Assembly: GCA_013115125.1 (NCBI GenBank)
Contig: JABANN010000008.1
Location: forward strand, 1 to 64,000
Source: Perkinsus olseni
Lineage: Eukaryota; Perkinsozoa; Perkinsida
DNA length: 64,000 bases
Direction: 5' to 3'
Made by a program: the position numbers and the translations under genes. The notes under the pieces are model-generated. The model did no database searches. It was given only the letters and a program-made list of their open reading frames with translations, and was not told where the DNA came from. This document shows positions 32,201 to 47,882 of the stretch, piece after piece. Within the stretch, counting starts at the first letter, position 1. Each line of letters begins with the position of its first letter.

Positions 32201-34236
32201 CTTGTCGGAGACCTCCAAGAATGGATTGACGTAGCCCCCCTCTTCCTCCTCCTCCTCCTCCTCCTCGTCATCATCAGATCGGTCCTTATCATCCTGAATG
32301 GAGATGCGGTACACCTTACTCTGATCCACGCGCTCCCACAAGCCATCGATGCCTCTGATATTTTCATGCTACTACGGCGACCACAATAGCTCGGCCCCAA
32401 TCATTCGACAGAGTCTATCCTACAGCGAGCTCGGCTCACACAGCCAGAAAATAGAGAAGGATTCTGAATAACTTCGCGCGAATGATTACAGTCCCGATGG
32501 CGCCCTGCTAACTGCTGCAGTACGATGCCCTCCTAATTCCACCAAACCGAGAGACACGAACGTGTAGCACCTCGTCCCAGTCCTCTTCTTCTTCCTCATC
32601 CTCGGCAAGACGTCTGGTAGGCGGGACTTGGGCCCCACCCGCCACCAACGGCATAGGTGCCTCTCTATCGTCGAGATCCAGATGGACATCCTGCAGTTCT
32701 CGGACCATCTTCACAGCCTCACTAGGGTCCATCTCTTCATCTTCCTCCTCATCATCACTCGACAACTCCCCATCAGGGCCCTCATCGTCGGTGGTTTCTG
32801 AGCGCAACCGAGCCAGTCCCAATCCAACCTCCTGGCCGCACTACTACCATCATCCGCATCTTCGTCTTCCTTCCTCGTGAAGCTCTCCTCAGCCTCTCTC
32901 GTGTTGATGTACATCGCTTCCGAGTCCACAGTTATGTGCTGGTGCTCACAGTAGGGCGCGTAGAGGTTCCTCTGCTTGTCACTTAGCGTCCTCAACGCCA
33001 GCCCCTTCATCTTAGGGTTTTGGTTAGTAGGAGGAGGGCAGGGATCCAGAGCCGCAGCCGCGGATGCCGCGGGGAAATCCCCAACCCCCGCTATGTGGAA
33101 GGCCTGGCCCTCAGTTCGCAGCCGGCACCCCGACACATAGCCATACAGCGCGAGCGTCCTGGTGTCGCTATTCGGGACGAGGGTCTGATCTTCCCACCGG
33201 TGAGCGACCATATAGGAGTGGTCTTGGCGCCATGACAAAGGCGCGAACTTTTGGATGGCGATGAACCTGAAGATGCAGGGTGACTGTGTTTCCGAGTGAG
33301 CAGCAAAGAAGGAGTACCTAGCCAGGTTGGTGACCTCGGTCTTGTTGTAGCGAGTGCCGCTGTACTGGATGCCGCTGAGGTAGAACATCTTGGCACCATC
33401 ATACAGTTCCGCCCAGAATCGTGCTTTGTATCGCTTCTTCATTTTACGGATGCCTAGGAGCGATACTGTAAGGTAATCCGGGCGAGGCGATACCTACTTT
33501 TCGACTCTTTGAACCCGTCCAGGTGTGTTAGGATGCCGAGTACTCGAGGGAAGCCATGGACCTGCGGAAGGCAAGATCAGGAAGAAGGAGGAGACAAGGT
33601 GTCGCCTACCTGCATGATGTTGATGAACTCGAAGGTCTCCATTTCGAAGCCTCTAACGGCGTCCACCATTAGTAAAACCTGAGAGGCCAGCAAGACGCTG
33701 CCGATGGCGCAACGCAGCTGCCGATCTACCAAGTCTGCCACTTTTGCCAAGTCTATCATGGCCCGCATGTCGTTAGCTGGACACTCTATGAACGTTAAAC
33801 GACGGTTGCGGCCAGATACCACTGTGATGGGGCCTGTGCGAAAGAGGTCAATCTCCTCCGGCGGTTCCCCTTTCAAATCCTCGTACCTTCTATGGTTGCG
33901 CCGAGTGTCGTCTTGGTGTAGTGCTTCACCAGACTTCGAATGAGCGTCGTCTTGCCGCAACCAGGTGGCCCCTGTACTACCACGACATATCTGCAGCAGC
34001 GGCGTCAATTTTGGACCCCTTCATAATCTGTACAGGTCCTTATCCGTTGCTTACGGTGGGGCTTCTACTCCCTCTGGACGCTTGTCCATCTTCTCTATTT
34101 TCTCCCTTTTAGCCTTCACATCGAGGCCTCTCTGCACACGGCGCTGGACACTGTGAATTCCACCAGAGAAGGTGAACGCTTTCGGATTGTGTCGTTCGAC
34201 ATTCGTCTTCTCTCTTTTCTTCTTAGCCTTCCCGCC
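29284..34236 (-). CDS. BMS1: Ribosome biogenesis GTPase BMS1
   Basis: Nucleolar GTPase of the small-subunit processome. Minus-strand exons read ERHNPKAFTFSGGIHSVQRR, VVVQGPPGCGKTTLIRSLVK (P-loop), GPITVVSGRNRRLTFIECPA-NDMRAMIDLAKVADL, FEMETFEFINIMQVHGFPRV-LGILTHLDGFK, YKARFWAELYDGAKMFYLSG, WEDQTLVPNS, LYGYVSGCRL, HIAGVGDFPA, several acidic runs (DDEEEEEEEEEGGYVNPFLE), KWPLILGSLLPSEIKMGFIQ, LLFSVGWRRFQGLPVYALED, HMHCLATVYGPSIAPNTGVL, KNTAFIKGMFNSDLEVSKCI, GAKIQTVSGIRGEIKKAHKA, LKAWVNVPLPKFYNPMLDVP and a basic coiled tail ending KKRMRLDRAD, TAG at 29284-29286. Covers the AARP2CN and C-terminal BMS1 domains. The first exon with the ATG lies upstream of 34236 and was not found. One intron (about 30660-30906) is much longer than the others. 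Confidence 0.93.
29351..29400 (-). other. BMS1 intron carrying the A-box-like 20-nt core
   Basis: The 50-nt intron (GTCAGCC...GTGTTAG) joins ENRKKR to YVKEGMRQEQQ in phase. It contains AATTTCGTGGCGCAGTGACG, found with one or two changes in introns of three other genes (37628-37677, 50062-50107, 58760-58807), always in host-sense orientation. Confidence 0.75.
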
Positions 34237-34775
34237 TGCAGTAAATACTAGTTTTCTCCGATCATGCAAGGCGAGTCATAACAATTGCAATGCCTTCCTG
34301 CGTAGCATCATGCAAGGCCCACGACGAGATCATTGTGAGGGAAACGCTTAGAGTCCAATAGGCCCAGCCACGTCCAAGTATCGACAAGAAGAGAGAAATA
34401 ATTCGAGAAAGATCACGCAGGGACTGACACGCTTATCCGTCGACAAAAACACCGTATACGCATTGGCGGGTGCCCTGGTGAGCACTGGCGGCAGCCTTTA
34501 CTACCTGAAGTGGGCTTCCTATGCGCCTTGGCGGCTGATTGAGATCCTCCTCCGTCCATAAAGGCAGGAGAGAAACCAAACTGCAGAGGATGACCGATAG
34601 TGGAAGCGAGTGACGTCACCCTAGCGGTACAATGCTTGCGCACACCTACGGAGCTGGTAGGTGCTGGTTGTAATCATAAAAATCGACGCTGGTTGTAATC
34701 TTATTCCTAATGCTTGCGAGCGCGCAGGGCGCCCGGGGCGCGCGGCAAGAAGGGGTCCTCCCCACGGGTAGCATC

Positions 34776-34846
34776 GCCATCTTAGCTTAGTGGTAGAGCG
34801 TCTGCTTCGTAAGCAGAAGGTCGTCGGTTCAATCCCGGCAGGTGGC
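34776..34846 (+). tRNA. tRNA-Thr (anticodon CGU)
   Basis: Complete cloverleaf: acceptor GCCATCT/AGGTGGC, D-arm GCTTAGTGGTAGAGC, anticodon stem TCTGC/GCAGA around TTCGTAA (anticodon CGT), T-arm GTCGG-TTCAATC-CCGGC. Intronless. It lies between the 5' end of BMS1 and the phosphodiesterase gene. 34.27-34.77 kb upstream holds nothing I can support. Confidence 0.92.
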
Positions 34847-35289
34847 TTATTCCTCACTCTCCGAGCTCCAGATTTCCGGGCACGAAAAACATGCGTTGAG
34901 CGTTCGATGCATTCCGTATCCAGCAAGCACGAGTTCCGTTGTGATCCCAATGACGCTGCGCTTCATCCTCTGTTTCGCGTCCTTACAGTGCCGAATTTCA
35001 GGGCCGCTTTGACGCTGACACGTATTACGGGCTCGGCAGCCTTAAATAATAACAGTAGCGGACTCTCATAGACAACAACCACTTGCAGTTGTTCGATCTC
35101 TCCGAGTGTGTTGCCTTCCGACAACCCGCTCAAGCTGCTGCTGGCTTCACCTTCTTCGTGACTCCTACACGCCGAAGTGGAAACAACGACGAGTTCTATC
35201 TCCCGTTGGGTTCGCAAGCAATTAACCGAGAGATCATTTGATGGGCACGAAGGTGATGTTCCTTCCAACTAGCAGCCCCGCGGCTCCAG

Positions 35290-38200
35290 CTGCCGTGGAG
35301 CTTCGAGGGGACTACTTTCACGTTCAATAGAGACCCTCAGGTATCACCAGTGAACGGAATATCAAAAACCTCGACAATGACATATTCAAAGAGAAAATCT
35401 ATGCGAGCTACCCACTTTGAGGGCCGACGCTCCCTACTAGCGTAACTGGGCAGGTCCGGTCAGTGTGTCTTGGACGATTCATGGCTGATCAGGGTTCCGT
35501 TCTTCAAACGGAGACCGTGGGTGTTGCGAACGGCATCTCGAGCAGCACACTCTTTTACCTTCCAAACCATCATGAACATTGCTCTACTCATTGCACTGTT
35601 TCTGCCGGACTGTTGGGTGAGCCGTCGCTGATTATGCCCTTGCAAAGCTAACGCCTCTTCTCAGACTTTGTTCGACATCGAGAACAGCTACCAAGTCCTC
35701 GATCACATACTCATCGTTATATTCGTCCTTTTCGTTGTGGAAATGGTCGTCCTCTCACTGAGCACTCGCAAGTAGGGATCAACATGCCGACGCTTCGCCC
35801 GCAGAACGACCCTGGCAGATACTTGGGAGGATTCTTTTTCATTATGGACTTCATTGGAGCATTCTCATTATTCCTCGATATTTCTTGGGCCCTCGGTGAC
35901 AACGACCAGAGCCTAAAATGTGAGAATGCGTCATTCTCCCGGGGGCGGGCGGATCTTCCTTGCTGTCAGTCAATTCTGGTGTGGGCTCCAACGTCGTCCT
36001 TCTCCGTGCCGCCCGTACTACCAAACTCGGCGCACGAGCTGGACGGATAACTCGGATTATGAGGTTGCTCAAGTGGCTGCCTGGAGTCAGCAGTATCCAA
36101 GACGAGAGTGCTGGCACAGCCAAAGTACTCGAATACAACGTGCTCACAGGCAGGCCTGGTAGCGGTGCCCCTTCATCCTAGGTCCTCGGATCGCGGCTGA
36201 TCAACGCACTCTCTACTAGAGTTTCGATGCTGACGATTGGCCTGGTGATGGTCTTGCCGCTCTTTGACGTGATGAAGTAAGGCTCGGATGTCGCCATCAG
36301 TTTGGTCACCATCCGAATAGCAAAATAGACCGTGAATGAGAACTATTGTCGTGAAGGTATCCGGATGAAGACCATTCCATGCAAGCTTGGACCCAGCAGT
36401 TCGCCAGCCATATTCACATGTTCGGCGATAGCTACATTGGAGGAGGGTGGGCCGTCTCCATCGTCTAGGCTGCATAAAGTTGCTGCCGATGGGCAGGTCC
36501 TTCAACCAAACCGTTGCTGAGTTCCTCGATTTCTACGACTTCCGAGAATACAAGCCAGTGGCGCTGGTCATAGAGCACTCACCTGCTGGCCTAGTGTATG
36601 CGGAGACCTTCGCTGATCCACCGAATAGGATATCCAACGAGCTTTGGGTCACGAGTTACGGTTACGTTGGTACGAAGGTGCAGGCCATGTTCGACTTTAC
36701 TTCGGTCAGTAAGACAGAAGCCGGCATGAACATAGCTTTAGTGGTGAGAAATACCGCCCGTGGGATTCGATCCTGGGACATCTCACGTTCCCAGGTAACG
36801 GTCATTATCGTTATGTTACTCTCGGCAACCCTGCTTAGTAACAGCGTATCGCAAATAGTGAGTGGCTGTGTTTCTAGCTGCGCTGCGCCACGAAGTTGTC
36901 GCACCTTGATAGGTGTTGTCGCCGCTGGAGGGGCTATTCTGTCGGGTCAGAGACATGGCCAAGAATATCTTCAAAACGGTCAGTCAGATTAGCAAGGTCG
37001 CCGTGGAAGAGGTGGGCAGGAAGGAAAGATACTCTTTGCTGTGCGCGCGTATCTTTGTCGTTGTAGCGACAAGAGGATGAGAAAGCTGTGAATATTGATT
37101 ACAACGATGAGGATCTAGAGGACTCAGGAGCGTTCATGAGCGAGGCATCGGTGGGAAAATGGCTGTAGCCGGGATCGAACCAGGGACCTGTCCACCCGCC
37201 CTAGGTCCTTGAAGCTGTGGTAGAAAAGCTGGCAGTCCTGTCGGAAATGTTCGTCGCGAAACAACCCGTGGATGAGGAGGCCATGAAGAACCTCGGATCA
37301 GACGATCTTGCCGTTTTGGATATGATCACCCAGAACCAGGTGTCCCGGAAGAATGCTCTCGCGTTCGTCATCATCGGCGGCGCTGTTGTCAGGCGCGGAA
37401 AGCGAGCTTGGATAAGGAGGGACTTGCCGCGAAGATTAGACGAAGTAAAAACGGAATCTCCCCTCTCTAATGGAAGGGCTTGTATTGGTATCACTTATAG
37501 GGACAACAAATCTACAAACCTTCGTGGCTGATCTGGAGAAGGCTGGATTGCTGGACTCCGCCCTAGCCGACAGTTGGCACTATGATGTCTTGGAACACAG
37601 TGATGAGCAGAATGATGCACTACTGAAGTCGGGCTAATTTCGTGGCGCGTGACGATGACATTCGATACTTCCTGCAGGTATATCTTTTTCGGATCGGAGC
37701 TCTCCTATTTCATTAACGGCTTAATCACATTGGATGTTTTCGAGGTGGTGCATCTGAAACTACCCCCTCCTCTTCGAGTGATGGCAAGTCTTCTTAGGTC
37801 TTCTTAGCGAGGGCTCGCCTGGCTTACTTGGACAACCCTTACCATAACTGGTATCATGCGGTTGACGTCACCCACACCGTATACAGGTCAGTGACGGGAT
37901 CTCTGTGGATTGGCTCGTACACGAATACTCGATCGAAGATTTCGTCCATAAATCCTGTTCGTCCACTGTTGTTGTCGATCAATGGCCGACTGTGAGGGCA
38001 GTACTCGTGGTCATACTCTAAGTGCGCGAGAATCTGTTCTTTCCTCGGGGCTCTCAGGATTGACTTTAGAAGGGACTGCTTGGGTGCAGTCTCTGCCTTT
38101 ATCGTCGTCCCTCTTAGGTACATGGCCCTCGCCAAGAGCGTGGCATTCCTCCAGCCGTTGGACTGTCTAGCGGTGCTGCTAGCAGCAGTGGTGCATGATA

Positions 38201-39866
38201 TCGGTCATCCAGGGGTAAACAATCCCTACCTGATCGAGACCGCCCACGAGCTGGCCCTTCGGTGATGATGGGTGGGCAGCGAGATCGAGGGCGGAGGTGG
38301 GTTGGTGTCAGGTATAACGACAAGTCGCCGCTAGAGAACATGCACTGTGCGCGGTTTTTCGAGCTGTGCGGGGAGGCCGAGGCTAATGTCCTTCAAGAGC
38401 TATCCAAGCAGCAGTAATGAGGTGGTCAGTCTCTGAAGAAGGGATGGTTGTCTTGCTGCCGTTGTTATAGCGAGGTTCGATCGTTAGGGTTCGTAGCCGC
38501 TGGGATGCCCTATTTTCCGATGTCGGGAGACATTCTTGCTATCTCCTGTTGGCCTGCAGGTACCGAGACGTGCGGCGGATAATGATCGAGTGCATCCTTC
38601 ACACTGATAACGCCCACCATTTCGAGATGATAAAGGCCTTGCAAATGCTGTATCAACTCAACAGAGAGGTAACGACGACGACCAATGGAAGTGCTCCCTG
38701 TCAAAGCCCGACTCAGCAGTCGAGCAGCTCGAACGTAGCGCGTCTGTGCTTTCCTTTCGGTATCTTGAGAAATCGCTCTCATTGAGTATCTTGAAAAGCC
38801 CCTCCGGTTGAGTGTCTTGAGAAGCCCCTCCGGTTGAGTATCTTGAGAAACCCTCATGCGAGGAATTGCTGTGTACTTGATCTCTTTTGTTAGATCGTGG
38901 ACGAGGGTTATGATGCGGACGAGGAGGAATGGTCGGCCGAGTGTGTAACATTGTTTTCCACCAACGACGTAGTGACGAGGGTGCAGCGTAGCATCTTAAG
39001 TCGTTGACGGGTCTCGATGCTCAGGTTCGTATGACTCTGCTTCAACTGTTCCTTCATGCAGCAGATATATCGAATCCGACTAAGCCGTTCAAGAGCTGCA
39101 AGGCTTGGGCTAACAGAGTCCTCGATGAGTTCTTCGCCCAGGTGACAACGTGGCCGACTTTCTTTCATCGACTGACATTTTTCTATGCCTCACACCGCGT
39201 GACATAGAAAGAGTGCCAGTCGCACGAGTCACTCGACACTGATATGCTCTCGTTTTTCGTTCAGTGTCCGCACTAGGGTCCGTCTCCGATGGTTGCTTGG
39301 TGGCGCATAGAGCATAGTCCACTGGTGGGATGATGTTCGTCTTTCAGGGTGACCTAGAGAAGGCCCAGAACATCCCAGTCCAGATGCTCAATGATCGCAA
39401 TACTGTCTCTAGGCCACACTCTCAGATCGGCTTCCTAGAGTTCTTGGTGGCGCCTCTGTTCCTGCTGCAGGTAGAGGAGGCGCAGGTTCGATCCCCGGCG
39501 GCGACAACTCAATCAGGTGCAACTCCTGCCATCCCTATACGAGTCTGACAACTACCTCGTCAATAACCTAGCACAATGGGCTAACGAATGGGCTCTGGAG
39601 ACCTCGGCCTCGGTGGAGGATATGCAGAAGGTGTGGTACCGCTGATCCCATCTTTCTAGGCATCCTCACACGCTTAGGTCCTGGATCGAGTTAATAAGGT
39701 TGGTAATACTCATGCAGCGGAGCACAGTGGCATAATCTATACTCCTCCAAAGGAGCTTATGAGGCTCATAAAGGTAGTGGTAGTAGTCGTCTACGTCAAG
39801 CAGCAGCAGCAGTCGAGTATTGTTATGGCTGAGGGGTGGCTGTTATGATTTCAGGAGAGAAGTTGA
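35290..39866 (+). CDS. Voltage-sensor-like membrane protein fused to a class I cyclic nucleotide phosphodiesterase
   Basis: Predicted to hydrolyse cAMP or cGMP at a membrane. Exons in order: [36 protein letters not shown] (S1), [20 protein letters not shown] (S2), [20 protein letters not shown] (S3), [29 protein letters not shown] (S4-like, basic at every third or fourth residue), [20 protein letters not shown] (next helix), an extracellular-type module [20 protein letters not shown], helix [36 protein letters not shown], then the catalytic domain: [80 protein letters not shown] (invariant Gln) and [20 protein letters not shown]. All metal ligands are present. Final exon near 39866 is tentative. 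An upstream exon (35.05-35.24 kb, SECVAFRQPAQAAAGFTFFV) probably belongs to it. Confidence 0.85.
36744..36794 (-). other. Phosphodiesterase intron with antisense tRNA-like T-arm
   Basis: 51-nt intron GTGAGAAATACCGCCCGTGG...CCCAG; removal joins GMNIALV to VTVIIVMLL. The minus strand reads GATGTCCCAGGATCGAATCC, i.e. variable loop plus B-box GGATCGAATCC. The ends GTGAGA and TCTCAC also form a short inverted repeat. Confidence 0.65.
37151..37204 (-). other. Phosphodiesterase intron with antisense tRNA-like T-arm
   Basis: 54-nt intron GTGGGAAAATGGCTGTAGCC...CCCTAG; removal joins FMSEAS to [12 protein letters not shown]. The minus strand carries AGGTCCCTGGTTCGATCCCG, an exact B-box with correctly placed variable loop. 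Confidence 0.7.
37628..37677 (+). other. Phosphodiesterase intron with the A-box-like core
   Basis: 50-nt intron joining DALLK to YIFFGSELS in phase. Contains AATTTCGTGGCGCGTGACG, one base shorter than the BMS1 copy. Confidence 0.7.
38760..38863 (+). repeat. Four tandem copies of a 26-bp unit inside a phosphodiesterase intron
   Basis: Units start at 38760, 38786, 38812 and 38838, each beginning GTATCTTGAGAA or a one-base variant; the second and third are nearly identical (GCCCCTCCGGTTGA). The intron runs from about 38669 to 38895, longer than the usual 50 nt, and the repeat accounts for much of the excess. Confidence 0.85.
39471..39516 (+). other. Phosphodiesterase intron with sense tRNA-like T-arm
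   Basis: 46-nt intron GTAGAGGAGGCGCAGGTTCG...CAATCAG; removal joins LFLLQ to [14 protein letters not shown]. Carries an exact B-box GGTTCGATCCC on the host strand. Confidence 0.7.
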
Positions 39867-40075
39867 AGAGAGTCGGAAACTTGTCTGGTCCAATGGCTTA
39901 CTGCCACCATGTCTTGTTGTGATTACTTATGTTGTTCGCCGCTGTAGTGTGTCGAGTTAGTACCGGGTGGTGGACGGTGGTAAATCGATTAGCGGGGCGG
40001 GCGCGATTGTAATCGCGGCGATGTGTGATTTGGCCCGAGCGTCGGGCGTTTCTTCTTCCGAATTCGTTTCCTGAG

Positions 40076-44692
<4,617 letters not shown>

Positions 44693-45397
44693 TGTTTATC
44701 GATCGGTTGATCGATTTCGGTTCCTGACGATGACGTAAAGTTGACGATTTACCTGCACTGTGAGCGCAAAGCTCTCCGATGAGAATGACGATAGCCGATT
44801 GCTAAAGTTTCTTCTCGTACTATTCAAGAAGCTAATATTGAACCTGTAATTTGAGGATATTTCCTGTGGGCTACTACTGGCGAACCACAATAGTAGTTTT
44901 CTCGCTTGGGTTCGTTACAGGGTGGTGATTATTTTCAGAAGGGGGTCGATAGACATGAGAAGCTCCGTTACAAGCATCAGTGATGAGGTCATGTCCAGCG
45001 ATTCGGCTGCCTTTCATTCGCGTGCAGGTGGGCCCACGTGGCTCACTTCCTCTCATACAGCGGTCTTTCAGACGACCGCGCGAGATATCATCGGCCAAAT
45101 CCTCTGCTCAACCTAGTGACCGCAGTTTAAGACTAATCTCATATACGATCTATATAAGCATATACTGTACCATCGTAGACGAATGTTTTTCCGATAACCA
45201 GCAGTGTAAAGAACGTCGTCGGTTTCGCAGTTCTAAGGTTCTGTTTATAGCCGTTGTATCGCGTTACAAAAAGTCGGGCGGTGTGGAGAGGCTTCGCAAG
45301 AAATAACAGCGTAGAAAACCAGAGAGTCGCTATCGCCACAATAGTATTGCGCATCGCAAGTGAATCATTCTATGAGCAGCTTCTGTAGACACTTTTC
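44693..45397. other. Intergenic stretch without a supported gene
   Basis: About 700 nt between SRPK and the next plus-strand gene. Only short frames are open in several directions, none with a recognisable motif or a clean splice partner. AT content rises toward 45.15-45.35 kb. Confidence 0.5.
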
Positions 45398-46691
45398 ATG
45401 GGAAAAAAGGCCGCGAAAAAGGAAGAGCCAATCGGGGTGAGAGAAGGCGTAGCGGGAGGCTTATCGTTTCGATCCGACATTCTCGCTGACACTACCAGCT
45501 CAACTTCACGCAAGGAGTGACGGCGAGATCCATTCACGTGCATGTTGTGCTAGGTGTCTTTTAAAGCAGAGGAGTTGTACGAAGACCTTGTAAACCAAGT
45601 GGATGGTGCCGAGTTGGTGTTAGAGAAACGAACACGAGCTGCTGAGGCCGATCTGAAAAGTCTGAATGATTACAAAGAGAAGGTGACCACCTTATTAGGA
45701 GAACACCCAGAAATGCATGAGATGTAAGGATGTGCTCACCAGGTCAATCGAATAGAAGAGGTGCTCAAGGCGGATAGAATGATAACTACGAGCATACTGG
45801 GGGATCACGCGCGGAGGTAAGCAGTCTCCACCCGGCAGGGAGCGACATATACCCAGAGGGTGTGTAGCTCAGTGGTAGAGCGGCTGATTGCAGAACAGCA
45901 GGTCCTCGGTTCAAATCCGGGCGCGCCCTTGTTCGATCTCATCTCTTTTTTGCAGCTACAAGGCAACGCAAGAAGTTCTTATTCAAGAGATAAATGCACT
46001 GGAGACTAATTTAGCAGAACTTCGCGAGGATCGGGAGCTCTGCGTTCACGAGATGGAAGAAATCCTCCGAGATAAGGTGACTCAGACGATTTCAGTGACT
46101 TAAATGAACACCACATTCGTTGACTTCCGCTTCCAGGAAGATGAGTTCGCCCTAGTGGATGCACAAGAGCATGAAATCCGAGAGAAGATAGATCAGATGG
46201 CCTCAGAGTTCAGCTCGATGATGGAGGAGCTCGTCGCGAAACTTCGGTAAGTCCTATGCAACTGTGCTCTCTCGGACTTCGCGGGGAGCCAAGGCTAGCA
46301 TCCTTCACTACAATACCCAATCTCTGCCGCTAGCCAACCACAGGCTGAGTTCGATCACGAATCCACCGCGAAGAGAACCGATCCTTTTTGATTTCTGTGC
46401 TGCTACCAGACAAGCCCTCAAGACCACGCTGCCAGAGGATGAAGGATATTCATCAGCAGTCAAACTCGGCGCCGCGGACATCGAAACCCTGGACGAGTCA
46501 CAACGCGCCAGACTGGAGAAGAAAGCAGCGGCATTCTCGAAGGAAATGCAGCAGGTAGGCACTTAGGCCACTTCTTATGTACAGCATTCGCATCGATTCA
46601 GGAATTGATAGAAAAAATGCGATGCTTCGATAAGCCCAAGGACGACGTGAAAGAGATAGATGACGCCCCCGCCGGATCATCGTCAACGTGA
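45398..46691 (+). CDS. Coiled-coil protein, possibly ciliary (DRC12/CCDC153-like)
   Basis: ATG 45398 gives MGKKAAKKEEPIG-VSFKAE, ELYEDLVNQVDGAELVLEKR, TRAAEADLKSLNDYKEK, VNRIEEVLKADRMITTSILG, DHARRS-YKATQEVLIQEIN, ALETNLAELREDRELCVHEM, EEILRDK-EDEFALVDAQEH, EIREKIDQMASEFSSMMEEL, VAKLRLSSITNPPRREP and ELIEKMRCFDKPKDD; TGA at 46689-46691. All six exon joins are in phase, so the model is good. Nearly the whole protein is heptad-rich coiled coil of about 300 residues. The YKATQEVLIQEINALE.. and EIREKIDQMASEF blocks recall small dynein-regulatory-complex proteins, but the assignment is weak. One intron contains a complete tRNA-Cys gene. Confidence 0.65.
45817..45955 (+). other. 139-nt intron hosting a tRNA gene
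   Basis: GTAAGCAGTC...TTTTTTGCAG; removal joins LGDHARR to YKATQEVL with a split Ser codon. The tRNA occupies 45858-45928, about half of the intron. Confidence 0.8.
45858..45928 (+). tRNA. tRNA-Cys (anticodon GCA) inside a protein-coding intron
   Basis: Acceptor GGGTGTG/CGCGCCC (two G-U pairs), D-arm GCTCAGTGGTAGAGC, anticodon stem GCTGA/ACAGC (one A-A mismatch) around TTGCAGA (anticodon GCA), T-arm CTCGG-TTCAAAT-CCGGG. Same strand as the host gene. A run of six T (45946-45951 region) follows about 15 nt later and could end Pol III transcription. Confidence 0.85.
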
Positions 46692-46860
46692 CGTTCACTT
46701 ATCGTATCAGAATGATGCGACGGAAAGGACCATCGATTTACAAGTCACTGATGCTCAGGCTTGCCATGTCAAGCTCTTCGCTGTCATTCACAGCCAAAAG
46801 CCGTGTCGCGTTGCATCCTTCGGGCGCGAGCGCCGTGCTGAGGTTTAACCCTCTTCCCGT

Positions 46861-47699
46861 ATGACTACTGACACCGATGTTCCGCCGCCACTAGAACCTC
46901 TCGAACCTGTTGGTGAGACAACTGCGTGACCTCGGTATCTGAGGATGCCTCATCAGACGAGATTCCGCAACCGGCCGACACTCCCGAGTCTCGCGACCCT
47001 ACGGACCTGTCTAGCCAGTGGCACTGGCATCAAGCTTTCAGGGACACCGCCAAGAACATGTGAGCCTCGAGTCGAGGACTGCTCAGTACAGCCTGGCTAC
47101 TAGGTATCGCACAAACTACCACGACATGGTGAACCTGAGGGAAGTGGCCGTCCGCAGCGACTTCCCCTCGGGCTACGCTGGACACGTGCCAACGTTGAAG
47201 CACGATCTACTCTTCAAGAACACCAAGCTGTGGCAGGACTTCCAGCACGAGTTCGACAGGAAAGACGTGGACCCCGTGGGGGTGAGCTGCACGGAAGGTG
47301 AGCCTTTGGAGCTGATAGAATTCGGAGATGGTCAACCGGGTAGATGCCAAGACAGAGACGAAGGTGACGGATAGGCTACCAGCTTTTGGCGGACAGAAGG
47401 CCGGAGTACCGCAATTCTGCCAGAACCCTCGAGGGGCCAACAAAGTGCGGCAAGCGCGCCAACACTCCCTTCTCCATCATCATTTGCAGATACCCCGCGA
47501 AGTGTTCCAGAAGATCAACGGCGCCTTGGCTGTGAAGGGAGGAGGCATCAAGGCGCCTTACGCCACTACACCGCCAGTCAGGAAGGTAAGTCCTACGACC
47601 CCATCTGCCTTGTCCTTTGTGAGAAATTCCTCCCTAGTCTCCGAGCTACCGAGATGTACCACCCAGCCCCTTCTATACTGGCTAGTGCAGACTGCATAA
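46861..47699 (+). CDS. Small protein with a GYAGHVP motif (microtubule-inner-protein-like)
   Basis: ATG 46861 gives MTTDTDVPPPLEPLEPV, a 44-nt intron, DEIPQPADTPESRDPTDLSS, QWHWHQAFRDTAKNM, an intron, YRTNYHDMVNLREVAVRSDF, PSGYAGHVPTLKHDLLFKNT, KLWQDFQHEFDRKDVDPVG, NSEMVNRVDAKTETKVTDRL, PAFGGQKAGVPQFCQNPRGA, IPREVFQKINGALAVKGGGI-KAPYATTPPVRK and, after a last intron, TA with TAA at 47697-47699. GYxGHVPxxKHxxxFKNT resembles motifs repeated in ciliary and cortical microtubule inner proteins (DUF2475/CIMIP2 type). Together with the coiled-coil neighbour it hints at a flagellar role, as in zoospores; this is inference. Confidence 0.55.
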
Positions 47700-47882
47700 A
47701 TACTGCAGCAGCAGAACATGTCTGATGTGAATCAAACGATAGGATGATCGCATTCGAGTTGCGGAAGTTGTGGTACCACGAATTAAGACTAAACTTAACA
47801 CTGAGTTATGCATCCACCGGAACGGCTTGAAGGATATTCGTCAAGTAGGGGAACAGCAGAGCTGCTACTGAGGAGGACTCCT

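Noticed and set aside
37854-38135. 93-codon minus frame inside a long phosphodiesterase intron
   Set aside because: It is antisense to a well-supported gene, has no motif and partly overlaps coding exons; shadow frame.
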